Part shown: in pieces, positions 32,833 to 41,301 of the stretch
How positions within the stretch are numbered: position 1 is the stretch's first letter
Layout of the letters: every line of letters begins with the position of its first letter
Source: Persebacter sp965221835
GTDB lineage: Bacteria; Pseudomonadota; Gammaproteobacteria; Tethybacterales; Persebacteraceae
Assembly (NCBI GenBank): GCA_965221835.1
Contig: OZ244916.1
Location: forward strand, 1,798,001 to 1,862,000
Reading direction: 5' to 3'
Length of the DNA stretch: 64,000 nt
Position numbers and translations under genes: made by a program
Notes under the pieces: generated by a model
Told to the model about the DNA's origin: nothing
What the model saw: only the letters and a program-made list of their open reading frames with translations
The model's database searches: none

Positions 32833-33726
32833 ATGAATTATGATCAATTTTCCCGCCTTATTAACCGTACTGTTTTCTCCGATTCCAAGGTGAAACTGTT
32901 GCGGAGCATCGCTCGTCAACCGGAGAATTTTGTCGGACTTTTCCGACCGACGACGCCGGAGGTGAAAATTGCCCAAAATTTATCTCAATCTCATGAGATT
33001 AAGTTCGGCTACGCATTTGAGGAATTGGTGCGCCTGTATCTCAAAGAAAACGGATGTCAAATATTTGATTCTTCTATTGTCATTGATGGCAAAAGAAAAG
33101 ATTTGGATATTTATTTTCGCAAGGATGGTAAGGATTATCTCGTGGAGCAAAAGACGCGGGATAACCACGACTCCACGAAAAAGCTCGGGCAAGCCGATGA
33201 CTTTGAGAAAAAATTGGTAGCGGTGTCCGATGGCGGAAAAAAAGCGGTGTGCGGCGTTCTATTCTTTTTAGACCCCGGTATGTCCAAAAACAAAATATTC
33301 TATGAAGAGCGTCTGCCCGAGATTACACAGCGACACGGACTCGAGACGCGCCTCGTATATGGCGGGGAATTTTTTAATATGTTGTCGTTGGATGTTTGGG
33401 ATGAGATTGAAAAGTATCTCATTCGGTGGCGCGCGGAATTGCCGGGATTCCCGGAATTTAACTATGACCGAAATCCGGAGGAAAGTTTTAACGAAATCAA
33501 AGACATGAGTCCCGCTGATTTTTGTAAAATTTTCACGCACGAAGAAATAGGCAAACACATTCTGCCGATTCTCTTTCCGGAGCAAAAAACGCTTAAAATG
33601 TTGGTTGACTATTGGGCGTGCAAACCCGAAGGCGTTCGGGCGCGCAAATCTGACGGCGTTCGCATTTCCCGGTTAATAAATGAACGAATTTCGGAGATGT
33701 TGCGGGCGGCGGGGACGAAAAAATGA
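32833..33726 (+). CDS. putative type II restriction endonuclease partner
   Basis: A 297-residue soluble protein. A PD-(D/E)XK-like core is visible: an acidic strand (KRKDLDIYFRKDGKDY) leads to LVEQKTRDNHD, giving D...EQK as probable metal-binding residues near 97-112. The rest is helical and not confidently assigned. It lies three bases after the CcrM-like methylase, as expected for an R-M pair, and would then cut the sequence the methylase protects (GANTC if the methylase is typical). Its stop overlaps the nuoM ATG by four bases (ATGA). It is flanked with the methylase by the 57-bp nuoM duplication. Confidence 0.7.
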   Translation: MNYDQFSRLINRTVFSDSKVKLLRSIARQPENFVGLFRPTTPEVKIAQNLSQSHEIKFGYAFEELVRLYLKENGCQIFDSSIVIDGKRKDLDIYFRKDGKDYLVEQKTRDNHDSTKKLGQADDFEKKLVAVSDGGKKAVCGVLFFLDPGMSKNKIFYEERLPEITQRHGLETRLVYGGEFFNMLSLDVWDEIEKYLIRWRAELPGFPEFNYDRNPEESFNEIKDMSPADFCKIFTHEEIGKHILPILFPEQKTLKMLVDYWACKPEGVRARKSDGVRISRLINERISEMLRAAGTKK

Positions 33727-35207
33727 CAATGCTAAATAACATTCTTTCCATTTTGATTTGGTTTCCGATTGCGGGGGGGGTGGTGGTGTTGGTTTGCGGG
33801 GCGGCGGGGGTTTGTCCGTACCGAATTAAGGCGGGCGGGATTGCGGTATCGGGTGCGGCGTTTTTGATTTCGTTGCCGCTGTTTTTTATGTTTGATAGCG
33901 GCACGGCGGCGATGCAATTTGTTGAAGATGCTGCGTGGATAGACCGGTTTAATATCCGCTACGGGTTGGGCGTGGACGGCTTTTCAATGCTGATGATTTT
34001 GCTGAATACTTTTACGACCGTGCTTGTTTTGGCGGCGTGCTGGCAATCGGTGCAGACGCGGGTTGCAGGTTATGTGGCGGCATTTTTGATGATGTCGGGG
34101 CTGACAAACGGCGTTTTTGCGGCGACCGATGCGGCGTTGTTTTATGTTTTTTGGGAGGCGACTCTCATTCCGCTGTTTATTGTCATCGGCGTTTGGGGCG
34201 GCGAACGGCGCGTTTATGCGGCGATTAAATTCTTTTTGTATACGCTTGTCGGTTCGTTGCTGATGCTGATTGCGCTTTTGTATTTATACAACGAAACCGG
34301 CGATTTTTCTATCGCATCTTTTCACGATGTGCCGATTTCCATGACTGCACAAACATTTTTATTTTTCGCATTTTTGGCGGCGTTTGCGGTAAAAGTGCCG
34401 ATGACGCCTGTGCATACTTGGTTGCCGGATGCGCATGTGGAGGCGCCGACAGGCGGTTCTATTGTGCTGGCGGCGGTGATGTTAAAACTCGGCGCGTACG
34501 GATTTTTGCGTTTTTCGTTGCCGGTCGCCCCCGATGCGAGTGTGGAATTCGCGTGGCTGATTATCGCGTTGTCTTTGGCGGCGATTGTTTATATCGGCTT
34601 GGTTGCGCTGGTGCAAGATGATATGAAAAAACTCATCGCCTATTCGTCGGTTGCGCACATGGGATTTGTAACGCTTGGATTTTTTCTGTTTGACGAACTC
34701 GGAATGAAAGGCGGAATCGCGCAAATGGTGTCGCACGGTTTTGTATCGGGCGCGATGTTTTTCGGCGTGGGCGTGGTATATGACCGGATGCATACGCGCA
34801 AAATTGCGGACTACGGCGGCATTGCAAACACGATGCCGAAATATGCGGCGTTTATGATGTTGTTTGCGATGGCGAATGCGGGATTGCCCGGCACGAGCGG
34901 ATTTGTCGGCGAGTTTATGGTGATTTTGGCGGCGGTGCGCACCGATTTATGGATAGGATTGTTGTGCGCAACGACTTTAATTACCGGCGCGGCGTATACT
35001 TTGTGGATGTACAAACGCGTCTTTTTCGGCGAAATCGCAAACGATGCGGTGCGCGAAATGCGCGATGCAACACCGCGCGAAATATTAATAATGTCGCTTT
35101 TCGCCGCGCTGATAATGCTGATGGGATTGTGGCCGTTTCCATTTCTGGAAACGCTGGACGCAACAACCGCGAATCTACTCGCCCATGTGCGGGAGGGGAA
35201 GTTGTGA
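33723..35207 (+). CDS. nuoM: NADH-quinone oxidoreductase subunit M
   Basis: Antiporter-like proton-pumping subunit of complex I. The 494 residues contain about 13-14 membrane helices. The conserved Glu lies in VFWEATLIPLFIVIG (near 145), and the trans-membrane Lys/His region is in KVPMTPVHTWLPDAHVEAPT and DDMKKLIAYSSVAHMGF. Codons 17-19 contain a run of eight G. nuoL, normally just upstream, is not in the window; the R-M pair takes that place. The stop overlaps the GTG of a methylase gene by four bases rather than joining nuoN directly. Confidence 0.96.
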   Translation: MTMLNNILSILIWFPIAGGVVVLVCGAAGVCPYRIKAGGIAVSGAAFLISLPLFFMFDSGTAAMQFVEDAAWIDRFNIRYGLGVDGFSMLMILLNTFTTVLVLAACWQSVQTRVAGYVAAFLMMSGLTNGVFAATDAALFYVFWEATLIPLFIVIGVWGGERRVYAAIKFFLYTLVGSLLMLIALLYLYNETGDFSIASFHDVPISMTAQTFLFFAFLAAFAVKVPMTPVHTWLPDAHVEAPTGGSIVLAAVMLKLGAYGFLRFSLPVAPDASVEFAWLIIALSLAAIVYIGLVALVQDDMKKLIAYSSVAHMGFVTLGFFLFDELGMKGGIAQMVSHGFVSGAMFFGVGVVYDRMHTRKIADYGGIANTMPKYAAFMMLFAMANAGLPGTSGFVGEFMVILAAVRTDLWIGLLCATTLITGAAYTLWMYKRVFFGEIANDAVREMRDATPREILIMSLFAALIMLMGLWPFPFLETLDATTANLLAHVREGKL

Positions 35208-36193
35208 ACAACGCGACCGCCGTTTCCTTTTTTAATGATTCGCGGAATGCGGCGGCGTTCGCGCCGTCCGACAACAAGCGGGCGGACGGGCGATATTACA
35301 CGCGCGGCGATCCGTTTTCGCATGCGGCGTTTTGCGAATGGGCGCGCGTTGCCGGACTGCCGCAAGCGAAAGTTTTGGAACCGTTTGCCGGCGCGAACAA
35401 TTTAATTAAGACGTTGCGCGCTGCCGGTTTGTGCGAAACATTCGCGGCGTTTGATATTTTGCCCGGCGACAAATCTGTCAAACGGCGCGATACGCTGGCG
35501 GATTTTCCGCGCGGCTTTAATGTCTGCATTACAAATCCGCCGTGGCTGGCGCGCAACTCTGCGACCCGCCGCGGATTGCCGTATCCGCAAACTCGCTACG
35601 ACGATTTGTACAAACATTGTCTCGCCGAGTGTCTCGCGCATTGCGGTTATGTTGCCGCGTTGGTGCCGGAATCGTTTATTCGCGGCGGTTTGTTTACGCC
35701 GCGCCTTTCGGCGTTTGTTTCGCTGAACAACGGCATGTTCGCCGATACCGAACATCCGGTCGGACTCGCGCTTTTTGTCCCGCGCGCGCTCAATACTATT
35801 TTATATTGCGGCGCGACAAAAATCGGCGAGTTGCGGCGGTTGCGCGAATATTGCCCGCCCGCATCCCGCGATGGCGGCGGCGTTTCGTTCAATTCGCCGG
35901 ACGGCAATTTGGGATTGATTGCGTTGGATAATAATTTTTGCGCGAGCATTCGTTTTTGCGAAGCGGCGGAGTTGGACGGTTACGAAGTGCGACAAAGTTG
36001 CCGCGCGATTACCAAAATTCGCGTTCCCGGACGCCCGCAAATCGGCGCGTATAATCGTTTTATCAATTCCTTTCGCAAAAACACGATGGATGTTTTTTTA
36101 ACGGCATATCGCGGTTTGCGCAAAGACGGATTTTACCGCCGCCGTTTGGATTACGCGCTAGCGCGGGATATTATTTCTTATGTCGGATTCTAA
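35204..36193 (+). CDS. type II N6-adenine DNA methyltransferase inside the nuo operon
   Basis: A 329-residue SAM-dependent methyltransferase. SAM motif I is VLEPFAGANNLIKTL near residue 50 and the catalytic NPPW (ITNPPWLARNSATRRGLPY) is near 110, a variant of NPPY for adenine N6. The order I then IV suggests a gamma-type enzyme. A GTG start at 35204 with GGGAGGGG upstream overlaps the nuoM stop by four bases. A much longer in-frame upstream reading lies within nuoM and is spurious. It overlaps the following gene by 14 bases. Recognition sequence unknown. Confidence 0.82.
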   Translation: MNNATAVSFFNDSRNAAAFAPSDNKRADGRYYTRGDPFSHAAFCEWARVAGLPQAKVLEPFAGANNLIKTLRAAGLCETFAAFDILPGDKSVKRRDTLADFPRGFNVCITNPPWLARNSATRRGLPYPQTRYDDLYKHCLAECLAHCGYVAALVPESFIRGGLFTPRLSAFVSLNNGMFADTEHPVGLALFVPRALNTILYCGATKIGELRRLREYCPPASRDGGGVSFNSPDGNLGLIALDNNFCASIRFCEAAELDGYEVRQSCRAITKIRVPGRPQIGAYNRFINSFRKNTMDVFLTAYRGLRKDGFYRRRLDYALARDIISYVGF

Positions 36194-36884
36194 AATGCCG
36201 CCGCCGGATTGGGAGGGAGAAGCGATGCGCAAAATGTGGCGCAAAAACGCCGCTGCTGTGCCGTCCGAAGTTGAGACAGGCGACAGCGGGATGATGAAAA
36301 AAATCGCGACTTATTGCGATAACTTCGGTTATGCTGCGCGGGAAGTTATTGCCAAAATTTCCGGCGATAAAATGTTTGCCGCGCACTTTGCCAAAAATCC
36401 TGGTACTCAAGGAATTCACGAACAAATCGCTGCCGATTATTTACAAAAAATTTCCCTGGTCGGAAATTTTGAGATTTTGCCGAGAAGCGGAAAGGATGCG
36501 CTGTTTATCAATGCGCGAGGCGAATTGTTAAAGCGCAAAGACAAATCGCAAACGAGTGCGCAAGATTCTAAATCGCTGGATTTTTGTTGGAAAACCGGCG
36601 GATTTGTCTGCTACGCGAGTCACAAGTATACGAAAGAATCGGGCGGGGCGCAAGACCATCAATTTCGCGATCAAAAACGGTTTCTGGAAAATTTTCGCGA
36701 ACATAATAATCCGCGGGCGGCGTGTTTTGCGATTTGCGATGGCGCATTTTACACCGAAGAAAAAATGCAGGAGTTGGAAAGTGTGACGCGCAAAAAACCG
36801 CCGATAAGTTTCGCCGTACATATTGAAGATGTCGCCGAAAATTTGCAAAAACTTGCGGCATTAAAGGATAATTCGCTACAATGA
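36180..36884 (+). CDS. putative restriction endonuclease paired with the nuo-embedded methylase
   Basis: A 234-residue soluble protein. It starts 14 bases inside the methylase gene and its stop overlaps the nuoN ATG by four bases. A possible nuclease core is KSLDFCW followed by a strand with ASHKYTKESGGAQDHQ, where an Asp and a Lys occur at PD-(D/E)XK-like spacing but the usual Glu is replaced (SHK). Assignment as nuclease therefore rests mainly on pairing with the methylase. It may alternatively be an inactive remnant or a different partner. Its codon use is more A-rich than the flanking nuo genes, fitting later acquisition. Confidence 0.6.
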   Translation: MSDSKMPPPDWEGEAMRKMWRKNAAAVPSEVETGDSGMMKKIATYCDNFGYAAREVIAKISGDKMFAAHFAKNPGTQGIHEQIAADYLQKISLVGNFEILPRSGKDALFINARGELLKRKDKSQTSAQDSKSLDFCWKTGGFVCYASHKYTKESGGAQDHQFRDQKRFLENFREHNNPRAACFAICDGAFYTEEKMQELESVTRKKPPISFAVHIEDVAENLQKLAALKDNSLQ

Positions 36885-38338
36885 CCGCCGCTGAGTTGAT
36901 GATTTCCGCTGCGAGTGTGGAGATATTTTTGTTTGTTGCCGGGTGCGCGGTGTTGTGCGCGGATTTGTTTTTGCCCGATTCGTATCGCGCGCGGTTGCAT
37001 TGGGCGGTGATTGCCGCATTGTTGGTTGCAGCCGCCGCCGTTGCGGGATCGGTTGCGGATGCGCCGATTGCGGCGTTGCACGGATTTTTTGTTTCCGACC
37101 CGCTGGCGGCAATTCTCAAAACAACCGCATTGTTGGCGGTCGCCGGGTCGCTGGCATTTTCGCGCGGTTATTTGCAGTCGGCGGGAATGTTGCGCGGCGA
37201 ATTTCATGCGCTGGCTTTGTTTGCTGCTTTGGGAATGGCGGTGATGATTTCGGCGGGGCATTTTCTTTCGCTGTATCTCGGATTGGAATTGATGTCGCTG
37301 TCGTTGTATGCGATGATTGCGATGCGGCGCGAAAGTGCGCATGCGGTGGAAGCGGCGATTAAATATTTCGTGTTGGGCGCGTTGGCGTCGGGTTTATTTT
37401 TGTATGGCGTATCGGTAATTTACGGCGCGACCGGCGGAAAATTGTACATTGCCGAAGTCGCAGAAGCCGCGGCGGCGGGCGGCGAATCGTCCATGGCGCT
37501 TTCGCTCGGATTGGTGTTTGCGTTGGCGGGTTTGGCATTCAAACTCGGCGCCGCGCCGTTTCACATGTGGCTGCCGGATGTTTACGAAGGTGCGCCTGCG
37601 CCGATGACTTTGTTTGCGGCGGCGGCGCCGAAAGTTGCGGCGATGGCGATGATGTTGCGCGTGTTGACGGATGCGTTGCCGGCGTTGCATGGCGAATGGC
37701 GCGATATGCTGATTGTGTTGGGGCTGGCGTCTTTGGCGGTGGGCAACATTACCGCTATCGCGCAAACCGATATTAAACGAATGCTGGCTTATTCGGCGAT
37801 TGCGCACAGCGGATTTATGGTGTTGGGCGTGTTGGCGGGCGATGCGGACGGCGTGGCGGCGGCGGTGTTTTATGTTGCCGCGTACGCGCTGATGACGGTC
37901 GGCGGATTCGGCGTGGTGGTTTTGCTGGCGCCGGACGGACGCGAAAATGGCGCGCTGGAATCGTTAAAAGGAATGTCGTCTCGCAACATTCTCGTCGCCG
38001 GCGTACTCGCTGCGCTGATGTTGTCTATGGCGGGCGTGCCGCCGGTTGTGGGATTTGTCGCCAAACTGACGATTTTGCAGGCGGTGGCGGATGCGGGATT
38101 GGTGTGGCTGGCGGTGGCGGCGGTCGTATTTTCGGCAATCGGCGCGTTTTATTATTTGCGCGTCATCAAATTGATGTTTTTTGATCCGCCGCCGGATGGT
38201 GCTGCCGCTGTGCGTTTGTCGCCGGCGGGGGGTGCGATGGTTGCGTTGGTCGGATTTTTGATTTTGATATTGGGAATATTTCCCGGTGCGCTTTTGTCGG
38301 CATGCGAAGCGGCGGCAAAAATCGCGCTAACAACATGA
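36881..38338 (+). CDS. nuoN: NADH-quinone oxidoreductase subunit N
   Basis: Antiporter-like subunit of complex I, 485 residues and about 14 membrane helices. It carries the expected Glu in LGLELMSLSLYAMIA near residue 130 and Lys in AIKYFVLGALASGLFLYG near 160. AFKLGAAPFHMWLPDVYEGAP is near 225 and QTDIKRMLAYSAIAHSGFM near 295. It is normally immediately downstream of nuoM; here two R-M genes intervene. Its stop overlaps the Nudix gene by four bases, continuing the chain of overlapping genes. Confidence 0.96.
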   Translation: MTAAELMISAASVEIFLFVAGCAVLCADLFLPDSYRARLHWAVIAALLVAAAAVAGSVADAPIAALHGFFVSDPLAAILKTTALLAVAGSLAFSRGYLQSAGMLRGEFHALALFAALGMAVMISAGHFLSLYLGLELMSLSLYAMIAMRRESAHAVEAAIKYFVLGALASGLFLYGVSVIYGATGGKLYIAEVAEAAAAGGESSMALSLGLVFALAGLAFKLGAAPFHMWLPDVYEGAPAPMTLFAAAAPKVAAMAMMLRVLTDALPALHGEWRDMLIVLGLASLAVGNITAIAQTDIKRMLAYSAIAHSGFMVLGVLAGDADGVAAAVFYVAAYALMTVGGFGVVVLLAPDGRENGALESLKGMSSRNILVAGVLAALMLSMAGVPPVVGFVAKLTILQAVADAGLVWLAVAAVVFSAIGAFYYLRVIKLMFFDPPPDGAAAVRLSPAGGAMVALVGFLILILGIFPGALLSACEAAAKIALTT

Positions 38339-38883
38339 ACGCGCGTCCCGATTTTCGCGAACGCCGCATATCGGGAAAAACCGCGTTTCGCGGGCGCATT
38401 ATAGAAGTGCAAACGGACGAAGTATTGTTGCCGGACGGCAAAACTGCTTCGCGCGAAGTGGCGCGTCATCCCGGTGCGGCGGTGATTGTGCCGCTTCTGG
38501 ATTCGCAAACGGTGTTGTTGGCGTGGCAGTACCGATATCCGCTGGGGCGGCATTTGTTGGAGTTTCCGGCGGGCAAACTGGATGCGGGCGAGTTGCCGCA
38601 AAACGCAGCGGTGCGCGAATTGTTGGAAGAAACCGGCTATCGCGCGCGCAAATGGTCGCACATTCTTACGACAGAAACCAGCCCGGGATTTTGCGACGAG
38701 GCGGCGTTTTTGTATCTGGCGCAAGAGTTGGAATATGAAGGGCATCCGGGCGAGGCGGACGAGTTTGTCGCAACCGAAAAAACGCCGCTGTCGCGCGCGT
38801 TGCAAATGCTGGCGGACGGCGAAATCACAGACGCGAAAACGATCATCGGTTTGCTCTGGTTGCAACAAAAATTTTGTGTCTGA
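38335..38883 (+). CDS. Nudix hydrolase, ADP-ribose pyrophosphatase-like
   Basis: A 182-residue hydrolase that probably cleaves ADP-ribose or related nucleoside diphosphate derivatives. The Nudix box is complete: GKLDAGE, seven residues, then RELLEETGY (around residues 80-102). A typical ADPRase N-terminal beta domain precedes it. The start at 38335 (ATGA overlap with nuoN) gives the canonical N-terminus; an upstream extension into nuoN was rejected. It is the last gene of the nuoM to nuoN run. The next gene follows after about 90 bp. Confidence 0.88.
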   Translation: MNARPDFRERRISGKTAFRGRIIEVQTDEVLLPDGKTASREVARHPGAAVIVPLLDSQTVLLAWQYRYPLGRHLLEFPAGKLDAGELPQNAAVRELLEETGYRARKWSHILTTETSPGFCDEAAFLYLAQELEYEGHPGEADEFVATEKTPLSRALQMLADGEITDAKTIIGLLWLQQKFCV

Positions 38884-38955
38884 TTCGCCGCCGCCGCCTG
38901 ATTTCGCCGCTTGATTTGCCGCCGGAAAAAATTCGCCCGATTTTCGCGTATCTTG

Positions 38956-38961
38956 TATAAT
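38956..38961 (+). promoter_or_regulatory. -10 box upstream of yqgE
   Basis: TATAAT, 13 bases before the yqgE ATG at 38975, with GGAACGG as a weak ribosome-binding site between. No consensus -35 is seen at 16-18 bp. Confidence 0.4.
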
Positions 38962-38974
38962 ATGGAACGGAAAA

Positions 38975-39520
38975 ATGATCAGTTTTAGCAACCATTTTTT
39001 AATCGCGACATCCAAACTGGATCGGTCGGTATTTTCCGATTCGGTGATTTATGTCTGCCGGCACGACGCCGATGGTGCGTTCGGTATCGTGCTGAACAAA
39101 CCCAGCGATACTTCGGTGCGCGAACTTTTGGAATCGCTTAAAATTCCGCCCGCCGCCGGACACGCGAATGTTTTGCAAGGCGGTCCGGTAAAACCGGAAC
39201 AGGTTTTTATTTTGCACAGTCCGCCCGGCGAATACGATGTGACGATTCGCGTGAATGACAATATCGGCGTGACGATGTCTAAGGATATTCTTTCCGCCAT
39301 TGCCGAAAATCGCGCGCCCGAAAAAATGCAATTCGCTTTCGGTTATGCCGGATGGGATTCCGACCAACTGGAAAATGAAATCCGCGAAAACGCATGGATT
39401 GCCATTCCCGCCAGCCCCGATATTATTTTTGATATGCCGCCGCCGCAGCGAATGTCTGAAGCCGCCCGCCGACTCGGTTTTGACATTAAAAGTTTGTCGG
39501 CGGATATAGGTCGCGCTTGA
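38975..39520 (+). CDS. yqgE: YqgE/AlgH family protein (DUF179)
   Basis: A 181-residue conserved protein of uncertain biochemical role. The N-terminus NHFLIATSKLDRSVFSDSVIYVCRHDADGAFGIVLNKP is the family signature region. QGGPVKPEQVFILH follows near residue 68, and FGYAGWDSDQLENEI near 123. It overlaps ruvX by one base; yqgE-ruvX (yqgF) adjacency is widespread in proteobacteria and supports both assignments. Confidence 0.93.
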   Translation: MISFSNHFLIATSKLDRSVFSDSVIYVCRHDADGAFGIVLNKPSDTSVRELLESLKIPPAAGHANVLQGGPVKPEQVFILHSPPGEYDVTIRVNDNIGVTMSKDILSAIAENRAPEKMQFAFGYAGWDSDQLENEIRENAWIAIPASPDIIFDMPPPQRMSEAARRLGFDIKSLSADIGRA

Positions 39521-39918
39521 TGATTCTTCTCGCTTTTGATGTCGGACGCAAAAAAACCGGCGTCGCCGTCGGCAGTTTTTTGACCGGCGGTGCGCGCCCC
39601 GTTGCGGTTGTGTGCGGCGATGCGGGCGACCAAATTGTCGCCGCCGCAAAATATATCCGGGAATGGGCGCCGCAAATTCTGGTTGTCGGACTGCCGCGTT
39701 ATTTGGACGGCGGCGAACACAAAATGACACGTTTTTGTCGCACTTTCGCCGAAAAACTGCGGGACCAATTTCGCCTGCCGGTGGAGTTTGCGGACGAACG
39801 TCTCACGACTTATTGCGCCCGCACCGAAGCCGGCAAACGCGACAAAATAGATGCGGTTGCCGCCGAAATTATTTTGCGCGACTGGATACAATCGCGGCAA
39901 TCGCGCGCCGCCGAATAA
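39520..39918 (+). CDS. ruvX: putative pre-16S rRNA nuclease / Holliday junction resolvase-like
   Basis: RNase H-fold nuclease of 132 residues (YqgF). The N-terminal LAFDVGRKKTGVAVG supplies the first catalytic Asp, ILVVGLPRYLDGG the second motif, and FADERLTTYCART and DKIDAVAAEIIL the C-terminal acidic residues. A TTG one codon upstream is possible, but the ATG at 39520, overlapping the yqgE stop, fits the family. The family is implicated in 16S rRNA 5' maturation; the Holliday-junction role is by similarity. Confidence 0.92.
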   Translation: MILLAFDVGRKKTGVAVGSFLTGGARPVAVVCGDAGDQIVAAAKYIREWAPQILVVGLPRYLDGGEHKMTRFCRTFAEKLRDQFRLPVEFADERLTTYCARTEAGKRDKIDAVAAEIILRDWIQSRQSRAAE

Positions 39919-39967
39919 TTTTTTTTGACAAACTGATTTTTTTTGACAAACAAAAAGGAGTAAAAAA

Positions 39968-41287
39968 ATGACAAACACAAACATGAACGCATTTTGGATG
40001 CCCTATTCGTCCAACAAAAATTTCAAAGCAAAACCGCGCCTTATCGCGCGTGCGGAAGGCATGTATTGCTACGATCCCGCCGGACGAAAAATGCTCGATT
40101 CCACCGCCGGACTTTGGTATTGCAACGCCGGACACTGCCGCAAACCCATCGTGGAAGCGATACAAAAACAAGCGGCACTTTTAGATTGCGCACCGACTTT
40201 TCATTTGGGACATCCTTATGTTTTTGATTTCGCGCATCGCTTGACTGGTTATTCGCCCGATGGTTTGGACGCAGTATTTCTCACCAACTCCGGTTCCGAA
40301 GCCGCCGATAGCGCGCTTAAAATCGCGCTCGCTTATCACAAAATTCGCGGCAACGGCGGACGGCAACTAATTATCGGACGCGAACGCGGCTATCATGGCG
40401 TCGGTTTCGGCGGAATGTCTGCGGGCGGTCTCGTCAAAAATCGCATGTGGTTCGGCAATCAATTGTTGCGCACCGATCATTTGCCGCACACTTGTCTGCC
40501 GCAAAATGTTTTTTCGCGCGGACAACCCGAAAACGGTGCAAACGAATGCGCCGATGCGCTTTCGGCGTTGGTTGCGTTTCATGATCCGTCCACTATTGCG
40601 GCGGTGATTGTGGAACCGGTTGCCGGTTCGGCGGGCGTTTTGCCGCCGCCGAAAGGGTATTTGCAAAAACTGCGCGCGATTTGCGATGCGCATGATATTT
40701 TGCTGATTTTTGACGAAGTCATCACCGGTTTCGGGCGGCTGGGTGCAAAAACCGCGTCCGAATTTTTCGGCGTTACGCCCGATATGTTGACTTTCGCGAA
40801 AGGCGTGACAAGCGGCAGCGCACCGCTCGGCGGCGTGTTTGTGCGCAACGAAATCCGGCAGGCGTTTTTGGATGCGGCGGGCGATATTGACATAGATTTT
40901 TTCCACGGCTACACCTATTCCGGGCATCCGCTTTCGGTTGCGGCGGGCGAAGGAACTTTGGATGTATACGAATCCGAAAAACTGATGACGCGCATCGGCG
41001 ACGAAAATCTCGCCGATTATTTTGCAGACGCGTTGCATTCCATGCGCGATTTGCCGAATGTGCGCGACATTCGCAACATCGGATTTATGGGCGCGGTGGA
41101 GTTGGAAAGCGATGGAAATCCGGGGCGGCGCGCTTTCAATATTTTTGAACGCTGTTTCCACGAAAAAGATTTGTTGTTGCGCGTGACTGGCGACACGGTA
41201 GCGTTTTCGCCGCCGCTTATCGCCGAAAAAACGCATCTGGACGAAATTTTCGGCAAGTTTGCGGACGCGTTGCGGGAATATCAATAA
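39968..41287 (+). CDS. beta-alanine:pyruvate (omega-amino acid) aminotransferase
   Basis: Class III PLP aminotransferase of 439 residues, closest in pattern to beta-alanine or omega-amino acid:pyruvate transaminases. The N-terminus NAFWMPYSSNKNFKAKPRLI is typical of that group. The PLP-phosphate region is TNSGSEAADSALKIA near residue 105, with FDEVITGFGRLG near 254 and the PLP lysine in LTFAKGVTSGSAPLGG near 283. AAGGAG precedes the ATG. ftsK begins 14 bases downstream. The exact amine donor cannot be read from sequence. Confidence 0.9.
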   Translation: MTNTNMNAFWMPYSSNKNFKAKPRLIARAEGMYCYDPAGRKMLDSTAGLWYCNAGHCRKPIVEAIQKQAALLDCAPTFHLGHPYVFDFAHRLTGYSPDGLDAVFLTNSGSEAADSALKIALAYHKIRGNGGRQLIIGRERGYHGVGFGGMSAGGLVKNRMWFGNQLLRTDHLPHTCLPQNVFSRGQPENGANECADALSALVAFHDPSTIAAVIVEPVAGSAGVLPPPKGYLQKLRAICDAHDILLIFDEVITGFGRLGAKTASEFFGVTPDMLTFAKGVTSGSAPLGGVFVRNEIRQAFLDAAGDIDIDFFHGYTYSGHPLSVAAGEGTLDVYESEKLMTRIGDENLADYFADALHSMRDLPNVRDIRNIGFMGAVELESDGNPGRRAFNIFERCFHEKDLLLRVTGDTVAFSPPLIAEKTHLDEIFGKFADALREYQ

Positions 41288-41301
41288 AACCGGCGGGCGC
41301 A

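Noticed and set aside
34949..35203. N-terminal extension of the nuo-embedded methylase
   Set aside because: It overlaps conserved nuoM sequence; the GTG at 35204 has a strong ribosome-binding site.
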